DNA of 64,000 nucleotides from Micromonospora sp. MH99 (GCF_021442385.1 NZ_MUZA01000001.1:1-64000); one strand, 5' to 3'; counted from the stretch's first letter, positions 43,361 through 52,935 are shown. A program made the numbers and translations. The notes: generated from the letters alone by a model not told the origin.

Positions 43361-44389
43361 ATGAAGCCGACTCATGTCGGGCTGGTCGTTTTCGTCGCGG
43401 CGGTCTGGGGCGTGAACTTCGTTGTCATCGATGTAGGTCTGCAAGACTTCCCGCCGCTGCTCTTCTCCGCACTGCGTTTTATCCTCGCCGCGATACCGGC
43501 GGTCTTCTTCGTTGGTTCGCCGCGGGTCGCCTGGCGGTGGGTTCTCATCGTCGGAATAGTGCTCGGCGTGCTGAAGTTCAGTTTCCTCTTTATCGGGATG
43601 CACGTCGGCATGCCCGCCGGACTTGCTTCCCTGGTGTTGCAGAGTCAGGCGGCGTTCACCATTGTTCTCGCCACTTTGCTGCTGCGCGAGCGGCCCAGGG
43701 CGGTGCAGTTGGTCGGCCTGGGCGTCGCCATGGCCGGGATCGTCCTGGTGGGCACGCGGCTCGGTGGGACGACGCCGGTCGCCGGGTTCCTGTTGGTGCT
43801 GGCTGCTGCCGCCTGCTGGGGACTGGCGAACATCGCGACCCGCAAGGCCAACCCGCCGGACATGTTCCGGTTCATGGTCTGGGTGAGCGTGGTTCCTCCC
43901 CTTCCGTTGCTGATCCTCTCGGCCGTCTTCGAGGGCGTTCAGGACGACCTCGCCGCGCTGCGCTCGATGTCGGTGTCCGGTGTGGTCGCCGCCGTGTACG
44001 TGGCCTGGGTCGCGACCCTGCTAGGTTACGCGATCTGGGGATACCTGATCCGGATCCACGGAGCCACCTCGGTGGCCCCCTACGCGTTGCTGATACCGGT
44101 GTTCGGTCTGGGCGCCGCGGCCGTCTTCCAGGGTGAGCCCCTTACCGCCGTCACGATCCTGGCCAGCGTGCTGGTCATCTCCGGGGTCGCGGTCGGTGCG
44201 GTGCGCCTCCCGCGGCCGGCGTCGTCCGAAGCCATCGTGCCGGTCGGCGGAACCGACGACGCCGTTCCGGTCCTCACGGCGCGGCGTCTGCCGTTGGCCG
44301 CCCTCTACAAGGACGGCTCGCCGTTTCGTTGTACCCCGGGCTCCGGCTCGGCGACGGCCTGCACCGAAGGCTGCGCCAGTCGGACGTAG
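43361..44389 (+). CDS. EamA/DMT-family exporter
   Basis: The protein has 342 residues from ATG 43361, with GAGGAG 6 bases upstream. Ten membrane segments in two EamA repeats (VAAVWGVNFVVIDVGLQ; WGLANIATRKA...). The last about 28 codons run into the 3' end of the convergent YbaK gene (44305-44389). EamA proteins export amino acids and metabolites. In the fluorothreonine producer Streptomyces cattleya an EamA exporter (FthC) is paired with a stand-alone deacylase (FthB); the present pair is analogous. Confidence 0.9.
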   Translation: MKPTHVGLVVFVAAVWGVNFVVIDVGLQDFPPLLFSALRFILAAIPAVFFVGSPRVAWRWVLIVGIVLGVLKFSFLFIGMHVGMPAGLASLVLQSQAAFTIVLATLLLRERPRAVQLVGLGVAMAGIVLVGTRLGGTTPVAGFLLVLAAAACWGLANIATRKANPPDMFRFMVWVSVVPPLPLLILSAVFEGVQDDLAALRSMSVSGVVAAVYVAWVATLLGYAIWGYLIRIHGATSVAPYALLIPVFGLGAAAVFQGEPLTAVTILASVLVISGVAVGAVRLPRPASSEAIVPVGGTDDAVPVLTARRLPLAALYKDGSPFRCTPGSGSATACTEGCASRT

Positions 44390-44874
44390 TCGGCGGTCCG
44401 CAGGCTGACGGAGCGTTCCAGCGAGCCCGCGTTGAAGAAAATCTTCTCGTGCTCCAGCAGCCCGGGATCGACGATCAGGTCCAGTGCCGCACCGAAGGTG
44501 AAGGGCACGATGGTGCCGCTTGGCGACCCGGTCAACCGCTCGGCCGTCGCCGCATCGGCGAACATGGCGTGCCGCGCCTGGTATTGCTCCTTCAGCCGGT
44601 CGAGGTTCAGGCGCTGGTCCCCGGGCACGACCGCCAGGACGTACCGGGATTCCTTCTTGGTGATCTTGAGGCGCACGACTATGCACTTGGCCGCCTGCCC
44701 GGCGGGGTGGCCCCGCAAGGCGCTGACTTCGGTGGTGCGCCCCTCCGGCCGGTGATCGAGGGAACGGTAGTCGGCGCCTCCCTCGTCGAGCAACGCGATC
44801 AGCCGCTGCTCGGTGGTGCCGTCCGTGCCATCTGTGCCGGTCGGGGCGAGCCGGAGTTCTTCGTGCATTTCCAT
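44305..44874 (-). CDS. YbaK-family aminoacyl-tRNA deacylase, copy 2
   Basis: The protein has 189 residues; ATG 44874 (Met 3 possible). Same family as 36929 (AAKCIVVRLKI with Lys 63, VLAVVPGDQRLNLDRL, PSGTIVPF loop) but only moderately similar, so an older duplication or separate acquisition. The adjacent convergent EamA exporter supports a self-protection role. The first about 20 residues are low-complexity (GTDGTDGTT). Confidence 0.87.
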   Translation of the reverse strand: MEMHEELRLAPTGTDGTDGTTEQRLIALLDEGGADYRSLDHRPEGRTTEVSALRGHPAGQAAKCIVVRLKITKKESRYVLAVVPGDQRLNLDRLKEQYQARHAMFADAATAERLTGSPSGTIVPFTFGAALDLIVDPGLLEHEKIFFNAGSLERSVSLRTADYVRLAQPSVQAVAEPEPGVQRNGEPSL

Positions 44875-45123
44875 ACTTTAGTGCTCCCTCGTCATTTTGC
44901 CTGTCCGGGCGCGCAGCCGGTGGCGCCAAGCCGAGGCCGTTCCTCGGACAGCCGGATGTCGAGCGGGCGGGAACGTCATCCAGCCCCTCCGCATGGGCGG
45001 GAGGGGCCGGCCGCCCTGCGGCGAAGCGGGACGGCCGAGCATCGCTCCGAGGGCGGCCCGCCGGTGATGTTCTCTGGTCTGCCCATCCACTGCGGGGAGG
45101 GCAGCATCGGCACTGTGACAGGG

Positions 45124-46617
45124 TCACGCGGAGTTGCGCCACTTGCGGCCGTTCCGGCCGATGAGCCGATCGGCGTCGGTCGGGCCCCAGGAGGCGGCCT
45201 CGTAGGTCGGGATCGGCGAGTTGTCCTTCTCCCAGTTCTCGATGATCGGGTCGACGATCCGCCAGCACTGCTGCACCTCGTCGCTGCGGATGAACAGCGA
45301 CGCGTCACCGATCAGCGCGTCCAGGAGCAGACGCTCGTACGCCTCCGGGGACTCCTCGACGAACGTCTGGTCGTAGGAGAACTCCATCGTGGCAGTGCGG
45401 ACCCGGAAGGAGTGGCCCGGCACCTTGGCACCGAAGCGCAGCGAGATGCCCTCGTTCGGCTGGATCCGCAGGATCAGCGCGTCGGCATCGAGGCCGGTGA
45501 GCTGGTCGGTCGGGATCGGCAGGTGCGGCGGCCGCTGGAACTGCAGTGCCACCTCGGTGAGCCGGGCCGGCAGGCGCTTGCCGGTGCGTACGTAGAACGG
45601 CACCCCGGCCCAGCGCCAGTTGTCCACGTTGAGCCGCATAGCGGCGTAGGTCTCGGTGCGCGACAAAGGGTCCACGCCGGCCTCCTCGCGGTAGCCGGCC
45701 ATCAGATCCTCGCGGGTGCCGCCCCGGGTGTACTGTCCCCGGACCGCAGCCTCGGCGATGTCCCGGTCGGTGGGGAGCCGGATCGCCTGCAGCAGCTTCA
45801 CCTTCTCGTTGCGCAGGCCCTCAGCCTCGAATGAGGCTGGTGGCTCCATCAGTGCCAGCGCGAGGACCTGGAGCACGTGGTTCTGCACGATGTCCCGCAT
45901 CGCGCCGGCGTCCTCGTAGAAGCCGCCGCGGCTGCCGACGCCGAGGGTCTCGGCGACGGTGATCTGCACGTGGTCGACCCAGGAGCGATCCCAGATGGGC
46001 TGGAAGATCGAGTTCGCGAAGCGCAGCGCCAGCACGTTCTGGACGGTGTCCTTGCCCAGATAGTGATCGATGCGAAAGACCTGGTGCTCGTCGAACGCGC
46101 TGTGCACGACGCGGTCGAGCTCACGGGCCGTGACCAGGTCGCGCCCGTACGGCTTCTCGATGACCAGGCGGGAGAAGGAGCCTTCGCGTGGCTGGTTGAG
46201 CCCGACGCCGGCCAGTCCGTTGATCACCGGCTCGAAGGCCCCGGCGGGGGTGGACAGGTAGAAGAGCCGGTTGCCGGACGTGCCCCGCTGTGCGTCCAGC
46301 TCGTCGAGGGTCACCACGAGCCGTTTGTAGGTCTCGGGGTCGTCGTAGCCGCCCGCAACGTACCGCACGCCGCCCTGGAGCTGGCGCTTGCTGGCGAGGG
46401 TACGTTCGCCGAGGGCGCTCTCCATGAACTGCTCATCGGTCATCGGCGTGCGCGCGACGCCGACCAGCGCGAACTGGTCCGGGAGCCGCTCGTGCCGAGC
46501 CAGGCTCTCGACTGCGGGCAGCAGCTTACGCCGGGTCAGGTCACCGGAGGCACCGAAGATCACCAGGGCGGCCGGCGGGGCACTGCGATCCTGGATGAGC
46601 TGAGTTGCGCGGTCCAT
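45124..46617 (-). CDS. zwf: glucose-6-phosphate 1-dehydrogenase
   Basis: The protein has 497 residues from ATG 46617, with GGAGGAA upstream. N-terminal NADP site VIFGASGDLTRRKLLPAVESL, active-site RIDHYLGKDTVQN, and the C-terminal QFQRPP and W-G-P-T-D-A-D stretch are the standard G6PDH set. It makes NADPH from glucose-6-phosphate. The usual tkt-tal-zwf-opcA operon is not around it, so it is probably a second copy, located by the cluster. Confidence 0.94.
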   Translation of the reverse strand: MDRATQLIQDRSAPPAALVIFGASGDLTRRKLLPAVESLARHERLPDQFALVGVARTPMTDEQFMESALGERTLASKRQLQGGVRYVAGGYDDPETYKRLVVTLDELDAQRGTSGNRLFYLSTPAGAFEPVINGLAGVGLNQPREGSFSRLVIEKPYGRDLVTARELDRVVHSAFDEHQVFRIDHYLGKDTVQNVLALRFANSIFQPIWDRSWVDHVQITVAETLGVGSRGGFYEDAGAMRDIVQNHVLQVLALALMEPPASFEAEGLRNEKVKLLQAIRLPTDRDIAEAAVRGQYTRGGTREDLMAGYREEAGVDPLSRTETYAAMRLNVDNWRWAGVPFYVRTGKRLPARLTEVALQFQRPPHLPIPTDQLTGLDADALILRIQPNEGISLRFGAKVPGHSFRVRTATMEFSYDQTFVEESPEAYERLLLDALIGDASLFIRSDEVQQCWRIVDPIIENWEKDNSPIPTYEAASWGPTDADRLIGRNGRKWRNSA

Positions 46618-47673
46618 GGTCTGCGTTCCTCCGGGCACAAGGGATGTGGGTTCGGGGGTGTCGTGCTGTCATGCCAAGGAATTGTGCGGCTGTGGGGGTG
46701 GTGTCCGGGGGCCACGCGGCGTGGCCCGTTGGTCGTGGAGCTCGAGCGTCCCATGCCGGGCTGACGGTTGGGCGACTCGGTGCGGTCTGTGGGAGTCGGA
46801 GTGGGACGCCCTCGTGGCCGCGCCCGCGGGCCCGGCCGAACGGGACGGGTGGCAGCGCCGGAATCGCCTGGTAGAGCACCCTCGCGCAGTCGTGCGACGT
46901 TCGTGGCGATGATGCGCAGCACTTCGGCGCGGCTGACCGCGCGCTCAGGCCGACCACCTGGTCGGTAAGGACGAGCGCCCTGGCGACAGCGACGGCGGGT
47001 CACCTGTTCAACGCGCCGACCCGTCGACAGCGGATCTGCCGCACGAGGCACCCAAGGCCCCTGACCAGGAACAGCATGGCGGTGATCGCCAATTCTGGCA
47101 GGCGGCCCGCGAGGGAGGTTTCCCAGCCCTGCTTGAGGATGCCGGGATATCCACCAGGAACAGCAACCCGGTGGCGAGTGCCGGCACCCGGATGTAATTC
47201 AGGGGTGACGGCCGGGGCGGCGCCTGCCCGGCGCGGCCCGGCATCGAGCGGTGTGCGGCGGTGACTGGCCATCCGTACCCGCATGGCTGGCGCCTTTGAC
47301 CCGCCCTGGCGAGCAGAGAGTGGGCGTCGCGCATCTGGGTGGCCTGGAGGACCGTCTGGCTCTACAACCGGGCTCGCTTTAGTGACCGCACCTGCGCCGA
47401 CGCCGGATCGTCCACAGGGCGGCGAGGCCACGCAGTCGTACGCCCGACCAGGTTTGTCGTGTGGACCACCCCTTGACGGAGGCGCTCGCAGGCGGGCGGT
47501 GTGCTGACCCATGGCCAGCAGGCGGGGCCGGTCGAGCCTGACGAGGCGATCGCCGCCCCGCACGGCGGCGACGACCAGCGTTGGCCGCACGCCGTCATGG
47601 CCGCGGTCGTGGTGCGGTCCCGCCGAGGGCCGGCCTCCCATCGCGGGAGACCGGCCCTCGCTCAGCAGCGCGC
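46618..47673. other. 1-kb region with no supported gene
   Basis: Nothing convincing, except a minus-strand stretch near 47010-47200 reading hydrophobically (AITAMLFLVRGLGC and LATGLLFLVDIP in different frames), which may be the frameshifted remnant of a membrane protein. The wrbA terminator lies at 47625-47659. Confidence 0.4.
47625..47659 (-). terminator. terminator downstream of the WrbA-type gene
   Basis: Stem gagggccggcctccc (47625-47639) / gggagaccggccctc (47645-47659) with one mismatch and a 5-base atcgc loop, 14 bp downstream of the leftward stop at 47674. Confidence 0.8.
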
Positions 47674-48273
47674 TCAGGCGGCGAGCTTCCCGGCGATCTT
47701 GACGACCCGCTCTGCCATGTGGTCGAGGGCCGAGAACTGGGCGTCGCCCAGCGGGGCGTCGTTGCTGCCACCGGTGACGTGCGAGACGCCGTACGGGTTG
47801 CCGTCGGCGAACTTCAGCGGGTCGGTGTAGCCCGGGGCGACAACCAGACCGCCGAAGTGGTGGACGGTGTTGTAGAGCGCGAGAAGGGTCGACTCCTGGC
47901 CGCCGTGCGCGGTCATGGACGCGGTGAAGCCGGCGTACACCTTGTCGGCGAGCAGCCCCTGCGCCCACTGCGGGCCGAGGGTGTCGATGAACTGCTTGAG
48001 CTGGCTGGCGACGTTGCCGTAACGGGTGGGCGTGCCGAACAGCACGGCGTCCGCCCAGACGACGTCGTCGGCGGTGGCCTTCGGCTCGTTCCTGGTGGCG
48101 TCGAAGTGCTGGCTCCAGGCGGCGTTGGAGGCGATGGCCTCCGCCGGGGCGAGCTCCGGAACCTGACGCAGCCGCACCTCGGCGCCAGCCTTCTCACCGG
48201 CCTCGGCGAGGCGCTTGGCCATGGCGTGGAGGGTACCGGTGGACGAGTAGTAGATGACGGAGAGCTTGGTCAT
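47674..48273 (-). CDS. wrbA: NAD(P)H:quinone oxidoreductase, WrbA type
   Basis: The protein has 199 residues from ATG 48273 (ATG 48282 possible). Flavodoxin-like FMN site SVIYYSSTGTLHAMAKRLAE, GTPTRYGNVASQLKQFID, FTASMTAHGGQESTL: the WrbA family signature. It reduces quinones by two electrons and limits oxidative stress. It is divergent from the SARP gene with an inverted repeat in between. Confidence 0.93.
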   Translation of the reverse strand: MTKLSVIYYSSTGTLHAMAKRLAEAGEKAGAEVRLRQVPELAPAEAIASNAAWSQHFDATRNEPKATADDVVWADAVLFGTPTRYGNVASQLKQFIDTLGPQWAQGLLADKVYAGFTASMTAHGGQESTLLALYNTVHHFGGLVVAPGYTDPLKFADGNPYGVSHVTGGSNDAPLGDAQFSALDHMAERVVKIAGKLAA

Positions 48274-48295
48274 CGGAGGCATCCTTCCCAAAGTA

Positions 48296-48324
48296 GTTGC
48301 TGCTGATAAATTTGCTGCAGCAAC
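48296..48324. promoter_or_regulatory. inverted repeat operator upstream of wrbA
   Basis: gttgctgc (48296-48303) and gcagcaac (48317-48324), 13 bp apart, 23 bp upstream of the wrbA start. The size and AT-rich centre fit a MarR/HxlR-type redox repressor site. The regulator gene is not in the window. Confidence 0.65.
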
Positions 48325-48465
48325 AATCTTGACTCTAGCAGCCACCGCGCGGCACCCCCAACGGCCCGACCAGGCCCAGCTCCGTGACAAAGCGCACCAG
48401 GCGACGGGCTCGGGCGGCGGCCGTCCAGCCGATGACGCGGAGGGCTCTGGCCCTACGATGAGGCG

Positions 48466-51297
48466 ATGGACCCCGCGGGGGCGGCGCCGGTGATGCGGTA
48501 TCAACTGCTCGGACCGGTCGAGGTGTGGTCGGCCGACGGAGAACGGATGGCCCTCGGGACGCCGATGCAGGTGCGCCTCCTGGCCGTCCTGATGTCGGAC
48601 CCGGGCACCGGGTGGTCCATCGACCAACTCGTCGATGAGCTGTGGCAGGGACGCCCACCGAAGACGGCAGCCGGCAACGTGAAGACCTATGTCTGGGCGT
48701 TGCGCCGGGCGCTACGGTCCCCAGGCTCGCCCGACCCCGCCATCCTCGCCGGGCCCACCGGCTACCGCCTCGCCCTCGACGCTCGGACGGTGGACAGCGT
48801 CGCCTTCGACGATCTGGCCCAGCGCGGATATTCCGCCCTGCGGAAGGGGCACCGGTCAGCCGCTCAGGAGTCGTTCGAGGCCGCGCTGGCGCTGTGGCGT
48901 GGGGAACCGTTCGCCGGCCTCCCCGGCTGGGGTGCGCTGCTCTCCGTCCGCGCGCGGCTTCAGGAGCAGCGGTCGAGCCTGTTGGAAGAGGTCGCGGACC
49001 TCCGGCTGCGCGCCGGACGGCATCACGAGCTGATCGAACCACTTCGAAGCCAGATCGACGACGAGCCGCTGCGCGAGCGCCCATGGGGACAACTGATGGT
49101 GGCCCTGGCGCGGGCGGGTCGACGCGCTGACGCGCTGGCGACGTACCGGCAGCTACGCCAACTGCTCGCCGACGAGGTGGGAGTCGAGCCCGGTCCCGAT
49201 CTCCAGCACCTGCACACCCGCATCCTGCGGGCCGAGCGGGAACTGTTGACATCGCAGGAGCGGCCACCGGAAACCCCCACGCCGCAGGCCGTCGTCCCCC
49301 GGCAGCTGCCGGCCCCACCGGCGTTGTTCACCGGCCGGGCCGGCGAGCTGGCCCGGCTCACCACGCTGCTGCTCGATGACCCCGGTTCGGCGGGCACCGT
49401 CGTCATCACCGGCACCGGCGGCGTCGGAAAGAGCTGGCTGGCACTGCGCTGGGCGTACGACAACCAGCATCACTTCCCCGACGGGCAGCTCCACGTCGAC
49501 CTGGGTGGATTCGGCACGGCGACGCGGGCGGCGTCGCCCTCGGCCCTCGTCGTACGTTCGCTGCTGCCCGCACTGGGCGTGAAGCCCCTGGAGATCCCGG
49601 CCGAGCCGGCGGCCCAGTTCGCCCTCTACCGCAGCCTGACCGCCGACCGCCGGCTGCTCGTACTGCTCGACAACGCCCGTGACGCGGAACAGGTGCGTCC
49701 GCTGCTGCCCGGGTCGACCCGCTGCGGTGTGCTCGTGACGAGTCGCCACACTCTGACCGGCCTGGTCGCCGCCGAGGGCGCCCACCCTCTCGCGCTGGAC
49801 CTGCCCAACGACGACGAAGCGCGCCAACTGCTCGTACGCCGACTGGGCGCGCGGCGGACCGCCAGCCAACCGGCGGCGGTGGACGAGCTGATCATTCGTA
49901 CCGCGCGGTTGCCCCTGGCCCTGTCCATCGTGGCCGCGCGAGCCGCCGCCCGACCCACGTTCCCGCTCCAGGCCATCGCCGACGACCTGGCGGCGAGCCG
50001 GAGCGCCCTCGCCGCCCTGGTCACCGACGACGCCGCCACCGACGTGCGGACCGTGCTCTCCTGGTCGTACCGGCTGCTCAGCGTGGACGCGGCCCGGCTG
50101 TTCCGGCAGATCAGCCTGCACCCCGCCGCGGACGTCAGCGCGGCGGCGGCGGGCAGCCTCGCCGGGGCGCCGCCGCACCTGATCCGGCCGGCGCTCGACG
50201 AGTTGACCCGGGCGAACCTCCTGGCCGAGCCGTCCCCCGACCGCTTCCGGTGTCACGATCTGCTCCGTGCCTACGGGCAGGAGTTGACGTACGCGCTCGA
50301 CTGTCCGGCCGAACGCAGGGCCATCCGGAGACGCGTGTTCGACCACTACCTGTGTGTCGCTCGTGACGCGGCGAGGCTTGTCGACGCCGGTTGGCAGCCA
50401 CTCGATCCGTCGTCCCTGCACACCGACACCGCACCGCTGGCGCTCGCCGACCACCGGGCCGCGCTGGCCTGGTTCACCATCGAACAGCGGGTGCTGCTGG
50501 CCGCCGTCGACGACGCGGTCGCGCACAGCTTCGACGCCCACGCCGGGCACCTCGCCCAGGCCCTCACCCCTCTGCTCAGCCGGCTGTCGCAGTGGCACGA
50601 CCTGGCCGCCGTACAGGCCGTCGCGGTCACTGTCGCGCGGCGCCGCGCTGATCCGCGGGCCGAGGCGCTCGCACACCGGGACCTGGCGCTGGCCCACATC
50701 CAGCACCGCCGCTTCGGTGCGGCCCACGATCACCTTCGGCGCGCGATGGCCCGGTACGACCAGGCCGGCGACCGCCCGGGGAAGGCCAGCGCACACCTGC
50801 ACCTCGCCTGGCTCGCCGACATCGAGGGCGACGTCGCGGCGGCACTGCCGCACGCCCGGGCGGCGCTGGCGCTGGCCAGCAGCACCGACGACCCGCTCGG
50901 CGAGGCGGCAGCGCTCAACGCGCTCGGCTGGACCCATGCGCGGCTGGACGAGCACACCCGCGCCATCGACTACTGCGAGCAGGCGCTCGCGCTCTACGAG
51001 GAGGCCGAGGACCGGCTCGGCGCGGCCCACACCTGGGACAGCCTCGGCTTCGCCTACCACGGCCTCGGCATCCACCCGAGGGCGGCAGACTGCTATCGGC
51101 GCGCGCTCGCGCTCTACTCCGACGTCCAGGACCAGTGCGGGACGGCCGACACGCTCGTGCGCCTGGGCGACATCCATCAGGCGGTCGGCAACCACGACAC
51201 CTCGGTCGACCTGTGGCGACAGGCGTTGGTGATCCTCGACCGGGTCGGTCATCCGCAGGCCACGGTGCTGTCCGAGCGGCTGGCGGCGTACCGGTGA
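48466..51297 (+). CDS. AfsR/SARP-family regulator with NB-ARC and TPR domains
   Basis: The protein has 943 residues (ATG 48466; Met 10 at 48493, MRYQLLGPVEVW, may be the true start). OmpR-like winged helix at about 10-95, bacterial transcriptional activation domain (BTAD) at about 100-250, NB-ARC with Walker A GTGGVGKSW (about 316-322) and a Walker B-like LLVLLDNARD, then TPR repeats at about 700-930. SARP/AfsR proteins activate biosynthetic clusters. It is the best candidate for a pathway-specific activator of the 10.7-46.6 kb cluster. Confidence 0.92.
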   Translation: MDPAGAAPVMRYQLLGPVEVWSADGERMALGTPMQVRLLAVLMSDPGTGWSIDQLVDELWQGRPPKTAAGNVKTYVWALRRALRSPGSPDPAILAGPTGYRLALDARTVDSVAFDDLAQRGYSALRKGHRSAAQESFEAALALWRGEPFAGLPGWGALLSVRARLQEQRSSLLEEVADLRLRAGRHHELIEPLRSQIDDEPLRERPWGQLMVALARAGRRADALATYRQLRQLLADEVGVEPGPDLQHLHTRILRAERELLTSQERPPETPTPQAVVPRQLPAPPALFTGRAGELARLTTLLLDDPGSAGTVVITGTGGVGKSWLALRWAYDNQHHFPDGQLHVDLGGFGTATRAASPSALVVRSLLPALGVKPLEIPAEPAAQFALYRSLTADRRLLVLLDNARDAEQVRPLLPGSTRCGVLVTSRHTLTGLVAAEGAHPLALDLPNDDEARQLLVRRLGARRTASQPAAVDELIIRTARLPLALSIVAARAAARPTFPLQAIADDLAASRSALAALVTDDAATDVRTVLSWSYRLLSVDAARLFRQISLHPAADVSAAAAGSLAGAPPHLIRPALDELTRANLLAEPSPDRFRCHDLLRAYGQELTYALDCPAERRAIRRRVFDHYLCVARDAARLVDAGWQPLDPSSLHTDTAPLALADHRAALAWFTIEQRVLLAAVDDAVAHSFDAHAGHLAQALTPLLSRLSQWHDLAAVQAVAVTVARRRADPRAEALAHRDLALAHIQHRRFGAAHDHLRRAMARYDQAGDRPGKASAHLHLAWLADIEGDVAAALPHARAALALASSTDDPLGEAAALNALGWTHARLDEHTRAIDYCEQALALYEEAEDRLGAAHTWDSLGFAYHGLGIHPRAADCYRRALALYSDVQDQCGTADTLVRLGDIHQAVGNHDTSVDLWRQALVILDRVGHPQATVLSERLAAYR

Positions 51298-51366
51298 ATT
51301 CCCTGCGCCGACCCTCGCCGGACCGGCATGGATCCGACGTGGACCGGACGCCGGCAGGCTGAACGA

Positions 51367-52935
51367 ATGCTGACCACGAAGAGAACCACCTTCCGCCATC
51401 CCAGCGGGGTCGACCGTCGCCGCCGACGTCTCATCGGCAGCCTCTCAGCCGTCGTCGCGGTCCTCGTCGCCCTGTCGCTCAACGCCCCACCGTCGCTCGC
51501 GGGCACCACGCCGGTCGAGGCGGGCGGCAACGGGCCGGTCACCGCGAACACCACAAACGGTTGGAGCGGCCGGATCGACTGGCAGGCGTGCCCGGAACGG
51601 CCCGACGATCCGGGCACCCGCTGCGGCACCCTGCGTCTACCGGTCGACTGGACCCGGCCGGGAGGGGAGACTTTCCAACTGGCGCTGGCCCGGCACACCG
51701 CCACCGACCCGGCCGCCCGCATCGGCGTCCTGGTCTTCAACCCCGGCGGTCCCGGTCTGTCCGGAGTGGACGTGGCGCTGACGGCCGACAGTCAGCTCGG
51801 GCCGGACGTGCTGCGCCGCTTCGACATCATCGGGTTCGATCCGCGAGGCACCGTCCGTAGCGCACCGGTGCGCTGCTCATCGGCGTTGCTGGCCCGGCAC
51901 CCCTCCCTGGCGCCGGCCGACGCGACCGAGTACGAGCGGCTGCGCACCTACAACCGCCAGTTGCGCGAGGACTGTCGCGCCCACAGTGGTCCACTGTTCG
52001 ACCACCTCGACAGTGTCAGCGTCGCGCGTGACACCGACGCCATCCGGGCGGCCCTCGGCGAGCGGCAGCTCAGCTTCTACCAGTGGTCGTACGGCACCCT
52101 GATCGGGCAGTCCTACGCCGAGCTGTTCCCCGACCGCGTCCGCGCGCTGGTCATGGACAGCGTGATGGACCACAGCCAGGAAGTCAGGGAATACTCCCGC
52201 AGCGGCGCGGCCAGTAACGAGGCCCTGTTCCACGAGTTCGTGGCCTGGTGCGAGCGGAACCCTGGCTGCGCGCTGCACGGGCGCGACGTGCCGGCGCTCT
52301 TCGACCGGCTGATGCGCCGTGCCGACGCCGGCACGCTTGTCGACGCGGGCACCGGCGCCAAGCTGAGCTGGTTCGAACTCGGGTTCGCGACATTCGTCAA
52401 CTTCTTCGACGCGACCTGGGCCGATCTGGCGAGCATGCTGCTGGCGCTGGAGCGGGGCGAGGCCTCCTCGATCGCCTCTCCGATGGTGCCGGTCGACCCC
52501 GACACCGACCTGACCGAGTACGCGCTACCGGCGTTCTGCCAGGACTGGTCGCTGCCTGTCGACGGGTTCGCCGAGTGGAACAGGTATCTCGAACTGTCCC
52601 GCGCCGCGGCGCCACACCTGCGGGCCTCGCCGCTGGCCGTCCGCTTCACCGCGATCTGCCTGGGCTGGACGGCGAACAACCCGCAACATCAGCTGCGGGT
52701 GCGGACGAGCGCGCCGCTGCTGGTGCTCAACGGGCGGTACGACCCGGCCACCCCGTACGACGGGGCCCAGCGGGTGGTGCGGCAGCTCGGCAGCCAGGGC
52801 CACCTCCTCACGTATGAGGGGTCGGGTCACGCCAGCTACCCACGGACCGAGTGCACCCGTCGTCAGGTGGAGCGGTACCTCATCACCAGAACCACACCAC
52901 CGGTCGGCGCGAGCTGCCCGGCCGCCGGGGTCTGA
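51367..52935 (+). CDS. secreted TAP-like tripeptidyl aminopeptidase
   Basis: The protein has 522 residues from ATG 51367 (ATG 51328 possible). Tat-like or Sec signal peptide at about 8-45 (VDRRRRRLIGSLSAVVAVLVALSLNAPPSLA). Alpha/beta hydrolase domain with nucleophile QWSYGTLIG (Ser 241), and TAP C-terminal domain with D459 (GRYDPATP) and H488 (GSGHASYP), a full triad. Streptomyces SlpD/SlpE and Tap are the relatives; they trim N-terminal tripeptides or cleave esters outside the cell. Here it may mature a product or just feed on peptides. Confidence 0.9.
   Translation: MLTTKRTTFRHPSGVDRRRRRLIGSLSAVVAVLVALSLNAPPSLAGTTPVEAGGNGPVTANTTNGWSGRIDWQACPERPDDPGTRCGTLRLPVDWTRPGGETFQLALARHTATDPAARIGVLVFNPGGPGLSGVDVALTADSQLGPDVLRRFDIIGFDPRGTVRSAPVRCSSALLARHPSLAPADATEYERLRTYNRQLREDCRAHSGPLFDHLDSVSVARDTDAIRAALGERQLSFYQWSYGTLIGQSYAELFPDRVRALVMDSVMDHSQEVREYSRSGAASNEALFHEFVAWCERNPGCALHGRDVPALFDRLMRRADAGTLVDAGTGAKLSWFELGFATFVNFFDATWADLASMLLALERGEASSIASPMVPVDPDTDLTEYALPAFCQDWSLPVDGFAEWNRYLELSRAAAPHLRASPLAVRFTAICLGWTANNPQHQLRVRTSAPLLVLNGRYDPATPYDGAQRVVRQLGSQGHLLTYEGSGHASYPRTECTRRQVERYLITRTTPPVGASCPAAGV

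Noticed and set aside
49153-51399. 748-codon minus-strand open frame across the SARP gene
   Set aside because: Antisense shadow of a GC-rich coding region.
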